A DNA stretch of 64,000 nucleotides from the NCBI RefSeq assembly GCF_002174455.2, contig NZ_CP147246.1:2644001-2708000 (forward strand). The letters run 5' to 3'. Below, piece by piece: positions 8,715-18,323 of this stretch. Numbering within the stretch: the first letter of the stretch is position 1; every line of letters begins with the position of its first letter. The position numbers and the translations under genes were made by a program. Origin of the DNA: Enterococcus sp. 9D6_DIV0238. GTDB lineage: Bacteria; Bacillota; Bacilli; Lactobacillales; Enterococcaceae. The notes under the pieces were generated by a model. It was not told the DNA's origin. It was given only the letters and a program-made list of their open reading frames with translations, and made no database searches.

Positions 8715-9443
8715 ATAAAAATCAGAGCTAGGAAAATCTTCAAAAAAATCCGGCTCTAAGAACTGAATCAGTGCATAAATATATTTGGTAGAAATCATTT
8801 GACGTTTAAGTAATTCATTGAGCGCCCGTAGGGATTGTTCTGCAAGCTCAATCATTCGCTTAGGTGAATCTGCCTGAAACTGAGTAAGGATTTCCCGAAC
8901 CTCATCCAGTGACCAAGTAGAGGCACGGATCATACGAATAAATAATAACTGTTGAATTGCGTGCTCATCAAACATTCGATAATTACTCTCTGGATCACGA
9001 GGAACGTCAAGGAGTTGCTCTTTCGTCCAGTGACGAATGGAGGTTTCTGTGATTGCCAAACGTTCAGCTGCTTCTCCAATCGTTAACCATCCTCTATTTG
9101 GCATTTGGTTTATTTCCTGCCACTCCTCTTCATGAAGCAATGCTAAGGTTTGATCAGAAATCTTTTTGCGCTGATTCAATTTTACTTGTTCTTCATTCAA
9201 TAGCCAAAAAGCTTCTGTAAATTTTTCTTTTTGAAGAGCAGTCATGATTTTTTTAGTTGCATGATAACCATATGTGATCGTTGTTGTTCGGATCGCTCGA
9301 AAGTAGTGGAGACTTTCTTCTGTATACAGACGATAACCACTCTTACTTCTCTTAGGTATGGGAAGTAGTTGATTTTTTTCGTAATGGCGTAATAAGCTGG
9401 TACTGATATTTAATTCTCGTGCAATATCGATTGGGCGAATCAT
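8712..9443 (-). CDS. MerR-family regulator with two MerR helix-turn-helix domains
   Basis: This regulator of about 243 residues carries two complete MerR DNA-binding domains. The first (about residues 1-70) has IDIARELNISTSLLRHYEK and SGYRLYTEESL. The second (about 117-190) has LTIGEAAERLAITETSIRHW and NYRMFDEHAIQQL. Most MerR proteins have one such domain followed by an effector domain, so the duplication is notable. GGAGG lies eight bases before the ATG at 9443; an in-frame TTG at 9446 is less likely. It is divergent from a UvrA-like ATPase gene and probably controls it and itself. The effector is unknown. Confidence 0.85.
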   Translation of the reverse strand: MIRPIDIARELNISTSLLRHYEKNQLLPIPKRSKSGYRLYTEESLHYFRAIRTTTITYGYHATKKIMTALQKEKFTEAFWLLNEEQVKLNQRKKISDQTLALLHEEEWQEINQMPNRGWLTIGEAAERLAITETSIRHWTKEQLLDVPRDPESNYRMFDEHAIQQLLFIRMIRASTWSLDEVREILTQFQADSPKRMIELAEQSLRALNELLKRQMISTKYIYALIQFLEPDFFEDFPSSDFY

Positions 9444-9461
9444 CAACTATTCCTCCGGATA

Positions 9462-9503
9462 ACAAAGTTTTGAGTCTATTATAACTGATAAAAATAACTT
9501 TGT
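9462..9503. promoter_or_regulatory. merR promoter flanked by ACAAAGTT inverted repeat
   Basis: ACAAAGTT (9462-9469) and AACTTTGT (9496-9503) form an inverted repeat. On the minus strand it encloses a TATAAT -10 box with a TTACAA -35 box at 16-base spacing. Autoregulation by the MerR protein is inferred. Confidence 0.45.
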
Positions 9504-9510
9504 AATTCAT

Positions 9511-9547
9511 AACCTTAGAACTTGCACGAATGTGCTACGATAAGGTT
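9511..9547. promoter_or_regulatory. Nested dyad between merR and the uvrA-like gene
   Basis: AACCTTA (9511-9517) and TAAGGTT (9541-9547) are perfect 7-base arms. They enclose a second dyad, GCAC-GAAT-GTGC. The position upstream of the UvrA-like gene fits an operator for the divergent MerR-type regulator, but a simple hairpin is also possible. Confidence 0.4.
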
Positions 9548-9562
9548 AGTCTAGTGGTATCT

Positions 9563-9866
9563 AGCTGCACAAATCAATCCTTAGGAAAATAGATAAATTG
9601 CCAGTGAGGCAACAAGCACCTCAATGTTAATTTCCTAATTTTCTACAGGATTAAGCGATTTGTTCCGCTTTTGCTGAGAATCACAGCGAAAGAAATTGAG
9701 CTGATGATGAACAGTACAAGACTTTCGTAAGAAAGTGTTGATCATTGATGCTATCTAGCTGCACAAATCAATCCTTAGGAAAATAGATAAATTGTCAGTG
9801 AGGCAAGAAATGCCTCAAAGTCAATTTCCTAATTTTCTACAGGATTAAACGATTTGTTTCACTTTT
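9563..9866 (+). repeat. Double hairpin repeat element A (units 9563-9672 and 9757-9866)
   Basis: Two units of about 110 bases each start with AGCTGCACAAATCAATCC and end with TTCCGCTTTT or a close variant. In each, CAAATC-AATCCT at the start pairs with AGGATT-GATTTG near the end. AAATTG and GAAAAT pair further in, and a small inner hairpin (GAGG/CCTC or GAGGC/GCCTC) sits at the tip. Between the units is a conserved spacer (CTGAGAATCACAGCGAAAG) and a small hairpin ACTTTC-GTAA-GAAAGT. The second unit ends about 10 bases before the AAGGAGG of the UvrA-like gene. Related elements are at 25.5 and 59.7 kb. The layout is reminiscent of the EFAR repeats described in E. faecalis, but I cannot confirm membership. 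Confidence 0.8.
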
Positions 9867-9885
9867 ACATTTAAGGAGGAATAGT

Positions 9886-12111
9886 ATGACAGAATATGTA
9901 GTGATCAATGGGGCAAGAGAAAATAATTTGAAAAATGTTTCTGTTTCGATCCCTAAGCGAAAAATCACTGTTTTTACAGGAGTATCCGGATCAGGAAAGT
10001 CCTCAATTGTTTTTGAAACGATTGCAAACGAATCACAAAGACAGTTGAATGAAACATTCAGTGCTTTTGTCCAAAATTTTCTGCCGAAATATCAGCAGCC
10101 GGATGTAGACAGTATTGAAAATTTAGCGACATCAGTGGTCATCAATCAAAAACGATTGGGAGGAAATTCTCGCTCTACACTTGGAACGATCACAGATATC
10201 AATCCATTGTTGCGGGTTTTGTTTTCAAGGTTTGGTCAGCCAAGTATCGGTACCGCTAATTACTTTTCATTTAACGATCAAGCTGGGATGTGCCCAAAAT
10301 GTCAAGGAATTGGAAAAACAGTTCAGATCAATGAAGAAAAATTTTTAGATCGTTCTAGATCATTGAACGACGGAGCTGTTCAATTTTCTGTTTTTAAAAA
10401 TACAGAATGGTATATGAAAGGCTATTTAGACTCTGGACTTTTCGACAACGATAAAAAAATTGAAGCGTATACAGAAGAAGAACTGGAGAATTTGCTTTAC
10501 GCTAAAGATTTCAAGATCCAGGTGGATGGCTACAATTTGAGCTATGAAGGGCTTTTTACTAAATTTAATCGATTGTATTTACAAAAAGAAGGAGAATTGA
10601 CTGCGCGAACACAAAAACTGATCGAAGAATATACAGTTGAAGCGTGCTGTCCATTATGTAAAGGCAAACGTTTGTCTCAGGAGTCTCTGGCAGTAAAGGT
10701 CGCAGGTCATTCTATTGCTGACCTTATGGCAATGGAAGTAACAAAACTCATGGAAACATTAAAGATGATCCAATTGCGGGAAGCTCAGCCAGTATTGAAT
10801 AATCTACAAGAAAAAATTGGACATCTTGTTGAAATTGGTTTAGGGTATTTAAGTTTGGACAGAGCAACGACAACGTTATCTGGAGGAGAATCTCAGCGTG
10901 TCAAGATGGTCAAACATTTAAATAATAGTTTAGTCGATTTGATCTACATATTCGATGAGCCTAGCATTGGTCTGCATCCGCGTGATGTCCATCGTTTAAA
11001 TGAGCTTTTGTTTAAATTAAGAGATAAGGGAAATACCGTTATTGTGATCGAACATGATCCTGATGTGATAAAGATCGCCGATCATGTGATCGAAGTAGGA
11101 CCTCATGCAGGAAAGCATGGTGGAGAAATCATGTTTGAAGGTAGTTATACAGCTTTGCTTGAATCAGAGACCTTGACTGGTAAATACTTAAAAAATCAAA
11201 CAAAGCTTAAACAGGCAGTTCGACCGGTAGAAGAGTTCTATCAAGGTCGTCCATCTAGTCTGCATAATTTGAAAGAGACAGCTTTGCGTGTACCTAAACA
11301 GACCTTGACGATGATCACTGGTGTGGCTGGTTCAGGAAAGAGTACCTTAGTCAAAGATTCGTTTTTAGCTTCATATCCTGAAACGATCATTATTGATCAA
11401 GCAGCTGCACAAACCAACTCCCGTTCCAATCCAGCGACTTATATCGGAATTATGGATACGATTAGAAAGGGCTTTGGTAAAGCTAATAACGTGTCAGCTT
11501 CTTTATTTAGCTACAATTCAAAAGGCGGCTGTGAGAAATGTAAAGGGCAGGGGTATATTGAAATGAATCTGGCCTTTATGGATGCAGTGAAAACAGAATG
11601 CGATGTTTGTCAGGGCAAACGCTTCAAACAAGAAGTTCTTGATTATCGTTTTCAGGAGAAATCTATTACGGAGGTGCTGAATTTAACAGTTGAAGAGGCT
11701 TTGGATTTCTTTAAGGAGCCAGTTGTCTTGAAAAAGCTTCGTGCGATGGAGCAAGTCGGTTTGGGCTATTTGACATTAGGCCAGCCAACGAGTACTTTAT
11801 CAGGTGGAGAGTGTCAACGGATGAAATTAGCCAGTGAGTTTTATAAAAAAGGGAGTATTTATGTGCTGGATGAGCCTTCAACGGGTCTTCATTTATCAGA
11901 TATCGATCATTTAATGGAAATCATGGATCATTTGGTAGATCAAGGAAATACTGTTGTGGTCATTGAACATCATATCGATTTGATCAAGCAAGGAGATTGG
12001 ATTGTGGATATTGGACCTGATGGCGGGAATCAAGGTGGGCAGATCATGTTTGAAGGTCAACCAGCTGATATTCAATTTAGTGAATCGATTACAGGACGAT
12101 TCATTAAATAA
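9886..12111 (+). CDS. Short UvrA paralogue (excinuclease ABC subunit A-like ATPase)
   Basis: At 741 residues this is clearly shorter than canonical UvrA (about 940). It has two ABC modules: Walker A GVSGSGKS (residues 32-39) with signature LSGGESQR near 331, and Walker A GVAGSGKST near 478 with signature LSGGECQR near 638. Zinc-finger-like CxxC pairs (CPKC, CPLC, CEKC, CDVC) are present. The region used for UvrB contact in UvrA seems reduced. Such paralogues are often linked to resistance to DNA-binding drugs rather than general repair, and a divergent MerR regulator fits that idea. Its leader carries the double hairpin element, and AAGGAGG precedes the ATG. It ends at a strong terminator. 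Confidence 0.88.
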   Translation: MTEYVVINGARENNLKNVSVSIPKRKITVFTGVSGSGKSSIVFETIANESQRQLNETFSAFVQNFLPKYQQPDVDSIENLATSVVINQKRLGGNSRSTLGTITDINPLLRVLFSRFGQPSIGTANYFSFNDQAGMCPKCQGIGKTVQINEEKFLDRSRSLNDGAVQFSVFKNTEWYMKGYLDSGLFDNDKKIEAYTEEELENLLYAKDFKIQVDGYNLSYEGLFTKFNRLYLQKEGELTARTQKLIEEYTVEACCPLCKGKRLSQESLAVKVAGHSIADLMAMEVTKLMETLKMIQLREAQPVLNNLQEKIGHLVEIGLGYLSLDRATTTLSGGESQRVKMVKHLNNSLVDLIYIFDEPSIGLHPRDVHRLNELLFKLRDKGNTVIVIEHDPDVIKIADHVIEVGPHAGKHGGEIMFEGSYTALLESETLTGKYLKNQTKLKQAVRPVEEFYQGRPSSLHNLKETALRVPKQTLTMITGVAGSGKSTLVKDSFLASYPETIIIDQAAAQTNSRSNPATYIGIMDTIRKGFGKANNVSASLFSYNSKGGCEKCKGQGYIEMNLAFMDAVKTECDVCQGKRFKQEVLDYRFQEKSITEVLNLTVEEALDFFKEPVVLKKLRAMEQVGLGYLTLGQPTSTLSGGECQRMKLASEFYKKGSIYVLDEPSTGLHLSDIDHLMEIMDHLVDQGNTVVVIEHHIDLIKQGDWIVDIGPDGGNQGGQIMFEGQPADIQFSESITGRFIK

Positions 12112-12150
12112 AAAAAGAGGTGAAGCAGATCCTCTGCTTCACCTCTTTTT
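12112..12150. terminator. Bidirectional terminator between uvrA-like gene and bglA
   Basis: A long perfect stem (AGAGGTGAAGCAGA paired with TCTGCTTCACCTCT) with a three-base loop lies between A-rich and T-rich flanks. It can stop transcription from either side. Confidence 0.92.
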
Positions 12151-12153
12151 AAT

Positions 12154-13584
<1,431 letters not shown>

Positions 13585-13628
13585 CTAATCTACTCCTTGC
13601 AGCATTTACTATTTTTATAAAAAAAGAT

Positions 13629-13676
13629 CTCTGCACAACTGGGAGGAAACATTTGAACGGATCAGTTGTGCGAGAG
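13629..13676 (-). terminator. Intra-operon terminator between celB and bglA
   Basis: CTCTGCACAACTG (13629-13641) pairs with CAGTTGTGC-AGAG (13663-13676). On the minus strand the hairpin is followed by seven T. It lies after the EIIC gene and before bglA, so it could reduce bglA transcription or serve as an antitermination point. No antiterminator gene is adjacent. Confidence 0.65.
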
Positions 13677-13704
13677 AACTAGTCGGTAACTTAGCTTAAA
13701 AAGG

Positions 13705-15036
13705 TTACGCTTGTGCTTCGATTTCTTCCAATGTTTCTTCTGTGATCGGTTGATTTGTTTCTTGAGCATAGTTGATTGCATCCATTTTTCTAGCGAACGG
13801 TAAGTAGATAAAGAAACCAACCGTTAAAACAAATGCTTGTAACAAGGCTGCTTGCCAACCGCCTACTAATAATCCAGAAATGATCGGAGGTGTTGTCCAA
13901 GGAACTTGAACGGCTGTAAATAATGGAACTAAACCTGTATACAAAGCAAAATACGTAATGATCGAAGAAACGACCGGTGTCAAAATAAATGGAATCGCCA
14001 TGATTGGATTCATTACGATCGGTGTGGCAAAAGTGATCGGCTCATTGATATTGAAGACTGCTGGTCCGATGGATAGACGACCCAATTGTTTGAATTGTGC
14101 AGATTTTGCAAAAAATACCATATAAACCACTAAACCGATCGTCATCCCAGCACCAGTTACGGTCAAGAATTGATCTAAAAATTGTTGGGTAACGATATGA
14201 CCGCCATTAGCAACAGTCAATTCTTTACCGGCTTTTAAAATATCTGTATTTTCTAAAGAGTTTGCTTGTAAGATAGGACCCATGATTCCACCGACGATCG
14301 TTGAACCGTGAACGCCGAAGAACCAGAATAAAGGAACTAAGAAGCCGAGAACTAATGCGCCGCCTAATGAATCAGTAACCCCTTGAAGCGGAGATTGAAG
14401 TACCTCATAAATAAAATCAAAGAATGTTGTATTAAAGACTTTATCAAAGAAAATATAGACAAACATCGCACCAGTGATCAAAGCACCCGCTGGAATCAAG
14501 GCTGTAAATGAGTTTGCTACGTTTTCTGGTACAGCTTCAGGCAATTTGATGCGGATATCATGACGTAAGAACCAGCTGTATACCCAACCAACGATCAATC
14601 CAACGATGATTGCTGTGATCATTCCTTTTCCAGCAGTCCAGTCTTTATTGATGATGTTGCCAATCGTTACACCGCTTTCTGCATCTGTGATTTCAGCAGA
14701 CATGAATAAGATAAACACAACAAGAGAAATCATCCCAGCTGGCAATCCTTCAAACCCTTCTGTTTTAACATAGGAATAGGCGATCCCTATAACCGCAAAA
14801 ACAGACATAATAGCAAATGAAGCTCCATAAGCCTGATTGAAATAAACGACAAGACCACTTTCTGTGATCCAATTGGCAACAGATTCGATCGGTAGGTTTG
14901 CTAATAAAAGGAAAATCGAACCGACGATCGTAAATGGCATAGTATAAAGCATCCCATTTCTTAGTGCGGTGATCGCTTTCGTATTTACAAATTTTAAAAC
15001 AGGGGGTAGGACTTTCTCATTGATCCATTCGTTCAT
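13705..15036 (-). CDS. celB: PTS cellobiose-type EIIC permease
   Basis: This membrane component (443 residues from the chosen start) belongs to the lactose/cellobiose EIIC family. The start at 15036 (MNEWINEKVLPPVLKF) is the family's normal N terminus and has AAAGGAGAG upstream. The longer frame back to 15231 has no ribosome binding site and covers the promoter region. Typical segments include ALRNGMLYTMPFTIVGSIFLL, FGVHGSTIVGG and FNINEPITFATPIV, the last being the substrate-binding part. The matching EIIA and EIIB genes are not in this window, so it must share subunits encoded elsewhere. It is placed with bglA and an RpiR regulator. Confidence 0.92.
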   Translation of the reverse strand: MNEWINEKVLPPVLKFVNTKAITALRNGMLYTMPFTIVGSIFLLLANLPIESVANWITESGLVVYFNQAYGASFAIMSVFAVIGIAYSYVKTEGFEGLPAGMISLVVFILFMSAEITDAESGVTIGNIINKDWTAGKGMITAIIVGLIVGWVYSWFLRHDIRIKLPEAVPENVANSFTALIPAGALITGAMFVYIFFDKVFNTTFFDFIYEVLQSPLQGVTDSLGGALVLGFLVPLFWFFGVHGSTIVGGIMGPILQANSLENTDILKAGKELTVANGGHIVTQQFLDQFLTVTGAGMTIGLVVYMVFFAKSAQFKQLGRLSIGPAVFNINEPITFATPIVMNPIMAIPFILTPVVSSIITYFALYTGLVPLFTAVQVPWTTPPIISGLLVGGWQAALLQAFVLTVGFFIYLPFARKMDAINYAQETNQPITEETLEEIEAQA

Positions 15037-15125
15037 TAAAAATCTCTCCTTTGTTCTGAGTTTAGGTAAATAAAAATAAGTGCATGTAGTGTATTCAAAA
15101 AAAGTGGCCGTCTTTTTCGAATGAT

Positions 15126-15140
15126 TGAATACGTTTACAT
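15126..15140. promoter_or_regulatory. cre site upstream of celB
   Basis: On the minus strand ATGTAAACGTATTCA matches the consensus WTGNAANCGNWNNCW at every defined position. It lies about 90 bases upstream of the celB start, in the promoter region. Catabolite repression by CcpA is the likely meaning. Confidence 0.7.
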
Positions 15141-15218
15141 ACATACTATAAGGGAGTTTTTCTTTTTTTAAAATAGTTTTGCGGTTTTGAGAAACATGTT
15201 CCAGCTGAAAAAACAAAA

Positions 15219-15262
15219 AAAGTCTGAACAAAAACTGTTTTATAGTTTTTGCTCAGACTTTA
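15219..15262. terminator. Terminator downstream of the RpiR gene
   Basis: AAGTCTGAACAAAAACT (15220-15236) pairs with AGTTTTTGCTCAGACTT (15244-15260). It separates the RpiR gene from the celB promoter. The inner sequence is of the shared AACAAAA(A)CT type. Confidence 0.85.
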
Positions 15263-15312
15263 ATTCTTCATAAACGATAGTTAACAGTCGCTTAGCGAAC
15301 ATTGGCTCGTTT

Positions 15313-16083
15313 TTATGGTCTTTTTTGAGAACTTCTTTCTGAATATTCCTTACTTGCTTGATGCGCAAGCAGTTCGATTAAAGCGACAACTGGAATTTGA
15401 GTTGTAATATTGATAAAAGGATCGGCAAATGATGAGCGTTCGTCCGGCATATAATAGGAGATGTTGTAATCAGCTAAACGAGCGATCGTTGAGTGTTCAT
15501 CGTTTGTGATACTCAAGATTTTTGCCCCAGAACGTTTAAAATCAGTCACTTGCTTGATCACTTCGGAGGTTTCACCAGAGACTGAAAGAATGATAGCCAA
15601 AGTATTTTCAAACCCTCTTTGAGGAATAGGTGTGAAGGGATCATCAATACTATAGGCATTGATCCCCATATTTGCAAAATAACGACTGCCGTAACTCCCT
15701 AAAATGCCGCTGGTCCCAATCCCTGTAAATACGACATGACGATTTTCAATGATCATAGTAATTGCTGGTTTTAAGGTTTCATAATAAGTTTGTTGATTGA
15801 TCCGTTTTAAAAAAGAATCAACATGAATCGTTGCTGTATAATATTGCTCGAAAGAACGTTGTTTTTTTTGTTCAGCTTCTTTTTTGAGCGCATATTTTAA
15901 TTCTGAAAAACCATCAAAACCCATCTTTGAACAAAAGCGCAAAATGGTTGAAGTTGAAACATGACAATCAGCAGATAATTGCCGGATCGTTAATTTGGGG
16001 ATCGTTGTCATGTGCTCTAGTATATAATGATAAACTAGCATTTCCAGCTCATTTAGTGATTGAACTTTCTCTAGATCAAACAA
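15313..16083 (-). CDS. RpiR/MurR-family transcriptional regulator (HTH + SIS)
   Basis: This 256-residue regulator has an N-terminal RpiR helix-turn-helix (about residues 1-75, with LTIRQLSADCHVSTSTILRFCSKMGFDGFSELK). A sugar-isomerase SIS domain follows (about 110-240, with VFTGIGTSGILGSYG and ILSVSGETSEVI), which binds phosphosugars. A TTG start at 16083 is supported by AGGAGG about eight bases before it. It lies upstream of celB-bglA in the same orientation with a terminator between, so it is probably the local regulator responding to phosphorylated beta-glucosides. Confidence 0.9.
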   Translation of the reverse strand: MFDLEKVQSLNELEMLVYHYILEHMTTIPKLTIRQLSADCHVSTSTILRFCSKMGFDGFSELKYALKKEAEQKKQRSFEQYYTATIHVDSFLKRINQQTYYETLKPAITMIIENRHVVFTGIGTSGILGSYGSRYFANMGINAYSIDDPFTPIPQRGFENTLAIILSVSGETSEVIKQVTDFKRSGAKILSITNDEHSTIARLADYNISYYMPDERSSFADPFINITTQIPVVALIELLAHQASKEYSERSSQKRP

Positions 16084-16198
16084 AAAAATTCCTCCTACAT
16101 GTAAATTAGATAGTTTAGCCTAAAAATAGGGAAGTCTTCACTTTGTATTGTACAGGAAAGTGAGTATTTTCGCTTGTTTATCTACTTTTCATGAATAA

Positions 16199-16247
16199 AA
16201 AGAGAGTGAGACGAAAAGTTTTCTCATTTTGCCTCACTCTTTAAAAA
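16199..16247 (-). terminator. Terminator of the amino-acid permease gene
   Basis: AGAGTGAG (16203-16210) pairs with CTCACTCT (16233-16240), with further pairing of GACGAAAA with the complementary TTTTGCC side. A T-rich run follows on the minus strand. Confidence 0.75.
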
Positions 16248-16277
16248 CAAATAAATATTTTTTTCTCAAAAAATCCG

Positions 16278-17783
16278 TTACTTTAATGTATATTGTTCCT
16301 GTTTCAACTGGAAATTGTTATAGAGCAGGTAAGCAATCAAAGTAAATAGTAAAGGGCCGATCAATAAAGAAACACTTTTCATCACTTCCCCTTGAGAAAT
16401 CGGCTGGTATAATTGAAAGCCAATCGCTAAAACAATGCTGAAAACGACACTGCGGCTGATGATTTGACTGGACTTTTCTGACTGAATAAAGCCGAATGAA
16501 TCAATCGTTGAAAGCTGTTTCTTTTTAAAAGCAGGATAGGCAAGAGCAACCAGTAAATAAGGGATTGCTCTTGAAATATTCGTCATCAACGTCAGTTGGT
16601 TATACAAAAAGACGACATACTGGCTCCCAAAACTGATCCCTAAAATAAATAAACTGACTAGCACACCTTGAACCAATAAAGCGTTTGTCGGCATATTATA
16701 TTTATTTTTTTGTTTAAGCCATGGATGCCAATAGTGATTCGGTGTGCCTTCTACTAGTGTTCGAATCGGCAGATAAGAAATTGTCGATAGTAAACTGATA
16801 TATGATAATAATAGTGTTAAGGCTGTGAAACGAGTAAACAGTTGGGCCAATAATCGACAAGAAGTATCATTGAAAGAAAATGATTGACCTAAGGAATAAC
16901 CTAGATTTTTCATCATTTCATACATCAGATTGCCCAAGTGTATCGTGTTGTTTGCTTTTAAATGAGTTAAATTATTACCGCCACTCCATAATAAGATACC
17001 TAGGAAATAGCTAAGAACTACTAAAATACTGCTGAAAATCAACAATTTTGGAAAGTGTTTTTTTTGTTCACCAGTTTTATCTACTAGGCTGGCGATCGTA
17101 TCTAAACCACCAAAAGCAGTGATTGCAAAAATTAAGAAGGACCATTGTTCGATCATCGGTTGTTTGATACCAGAAGAAGGGTTTCCACCAGCAAAACTCG
17201 CTGAGAGATTAGGTAAAATATCTGAACTATTTGTAAGCCACAGCCATAAATTGCCACCCAGACTGAGACCAATCAAAATGGTCATCATAATCCCGCTCAT
17301 GTACAAAGCGGAAGCAATTCCTTTGAATCCCCGACTGACAAAATAAAAGGTCACACAAACAGCAAACAAAGACAATAGCCCAATCAAAACAGAAGTTGAT
17401 AAGAATGGTAAGGGGCTGTTCTTTTTTGTTAGATCTTCACCAAACGCTAGGATAGATAAAGGAATCCATAGCTTCATAAATAAACTGATCATCCAGATAA
17501 AATAGCTGCAATACCACAAGAAAGAGGCAATAAAAGCCACCTTTTCTGAAAGATGGCCTGCCAGCCATTGATACAAGCCGCCAATATGATTTTTATATAC
17601 ACCTGTAAATTCTGATATAATGATGGCGTAGGGAATAAAATAAAAGAGTGCTGCACCGATAAAATATGGTATAGCTTTGATTCCCATCAAGAAAAACGCG
17701 GTAGTCATGCTGGAGAAAGAAAACACGGTCATCGTAATGATCATGATCAAGCGTTTAGAACTAAATACAGTAGTTGTTTTCAT
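16278..17783 (-). CDS. APC-family amino-acid permease (YjeM/glutamate-GABA antiporter type)
   Basis: This 501-residue membrane protein has about twelve hydrophobic segments. The N-terminal part (MTVFSFSSMTTAFFLMGIKAIPYF, EFTGVYKNHIGGLYQWLAGHL) and FAITAFGGLDTIASLVDKTG match the amino-acid/polyamine/organocation superfamily, particularly the YjeM branch. The substrate is uncertain; glutamate, GABA or a related amino acid is possible. AAAGGA lies upstream of the ATG. It is monocistronic and is divergent from the nitrite sensory genes, with about 100 bases between them. Confidence 0.85.
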   Translation of the reverse strand: MKTTTVFSSKRLIMIITMTVFSFSSMTTAFFLMGIKAIPYFIGAALFYFIPYAIIISEFTGVYKNHIGGLYQWLAGHLSEKVAFIASFLWYCSYFIWMISLFMKLWIPLSILAFGEDLTKKNSPLPFLSTSVLIGLLSLFAVCVTFYFVSRGFKGIASALYMSGIMMTILIGLSLGGNLWLWLTNSSDILPNLSASFAGGNPSSGIKQPMIEQWSFLIFAITAFGGLDTIASLVDKTGEQKKHFPKLLIFSSILVVLSYFLGILLWSGGNNLTHLKANNTIHLGNLMYEMMKNLGYSLGQSFSFNDTSCRLLAQLFTRFTALTLLLSYISLLSTISYLPIRTLVEGTPNHYWHPWLKQKNKYNMPTNALLVQGVLVSLFILGISFGSQYVVFLYNQLTLMTNISRAIPYLLVALAYPAFKKKQLSTIDSFGFIQSEKSSQIISRSVVFSIVLAIGFQLYQPISQGEVMKSVSLLIGPLLFTLIAYLLYNNFQLKQEQYTLK

Positions 17784-17885
17784 AAAAAAATCCTTTTTTT
17801 ATATAATTGATATAGGCTTAAGGATAAGAGAATGTGAGAAGGAATACAAGCTTTTTATTAAAAATTAGGGAATAGGAGTAGGAAG

Positions 17886-18314
17886 ATGGGAGATCAGATT
17901 CAAAGAAAAATCGATCAAATCAAAGCAGAGCTTCACGTTGATTTTACGGCATTAGCGTTGTCTACCATCAGTGATCAAACCAATTTACGAGTGATTCGCT
18001 GGCAGTATGTTTCAGGTAATATCAATCAGCATTATCGTCGTATTCGTCTTCAAGTGGGGAAAGGAATCGGAGGAATTGTTTGGCGGACTGGCCGTAGCTA
18101 TCAGGCGACACATTTACAAAGTCAGCCGGAGCAATTGATCGAATTGCCAATCACACGAATGGAAAAACTGGAGACCGTAGTAGCTTATCCTGTGATGGAT
18201 ATAGGTGAGGTCAAGGGTGTTTTACTTGTTGGATATCGTGAGGTAAAAGAAGTATCAAATGAATTGATAACTGCTGCACAAGTTAAAGCAAATGAACTAA
18301 AGGTTTATTTATAG
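17886..18314 (+). CDS. nreA: GAF-domain protein, NreA-like nitrate/nitrite sensor
   Basis: This 142-residue protein is a single GAF domain, with VGKGIGGIVWRTGRSYQ near residues 57-73 and YPVMDIGEVKGVLLVGYRE near 103-120. In Staphylococcus carnosus NreA is a GAF nitrate receptor that restrains the NreB kinase. The present gene has the same size, fold and order ahead of a kinase and a LuxR-type response regulator. Whether it binds nitrate or nitrite is inferred. No nitrate reductase lies in the window, only nitrite reductase. AGGAGTAGG precedes the ATG. The stop codon overlaps the ribosome binding site of the kinase. Confidence 0.78.
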   Translation: MGDQIQRKIDQIKAELHVDFTALALSTISDQTNLRVIRWQYVSGNINQHYRRIRLQVGKGIGGIVWRTGRSYQATHLQSQPEQLIELPITRMEKLETVVAYPVMDIGEVKGVLLVGYREVKEVSNELITAAQVKANELKVYL

Positions 18315-18323
18315 GAGTTAAGA

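Noticed and set aside
15037..15231. 65-residue N-terminal extension of the cellobiose EIIC
   Set aside because: It spans the promoter and cre site; the family N terminus MNEWINEKVLPP and a ribosome binding site point to 15036.
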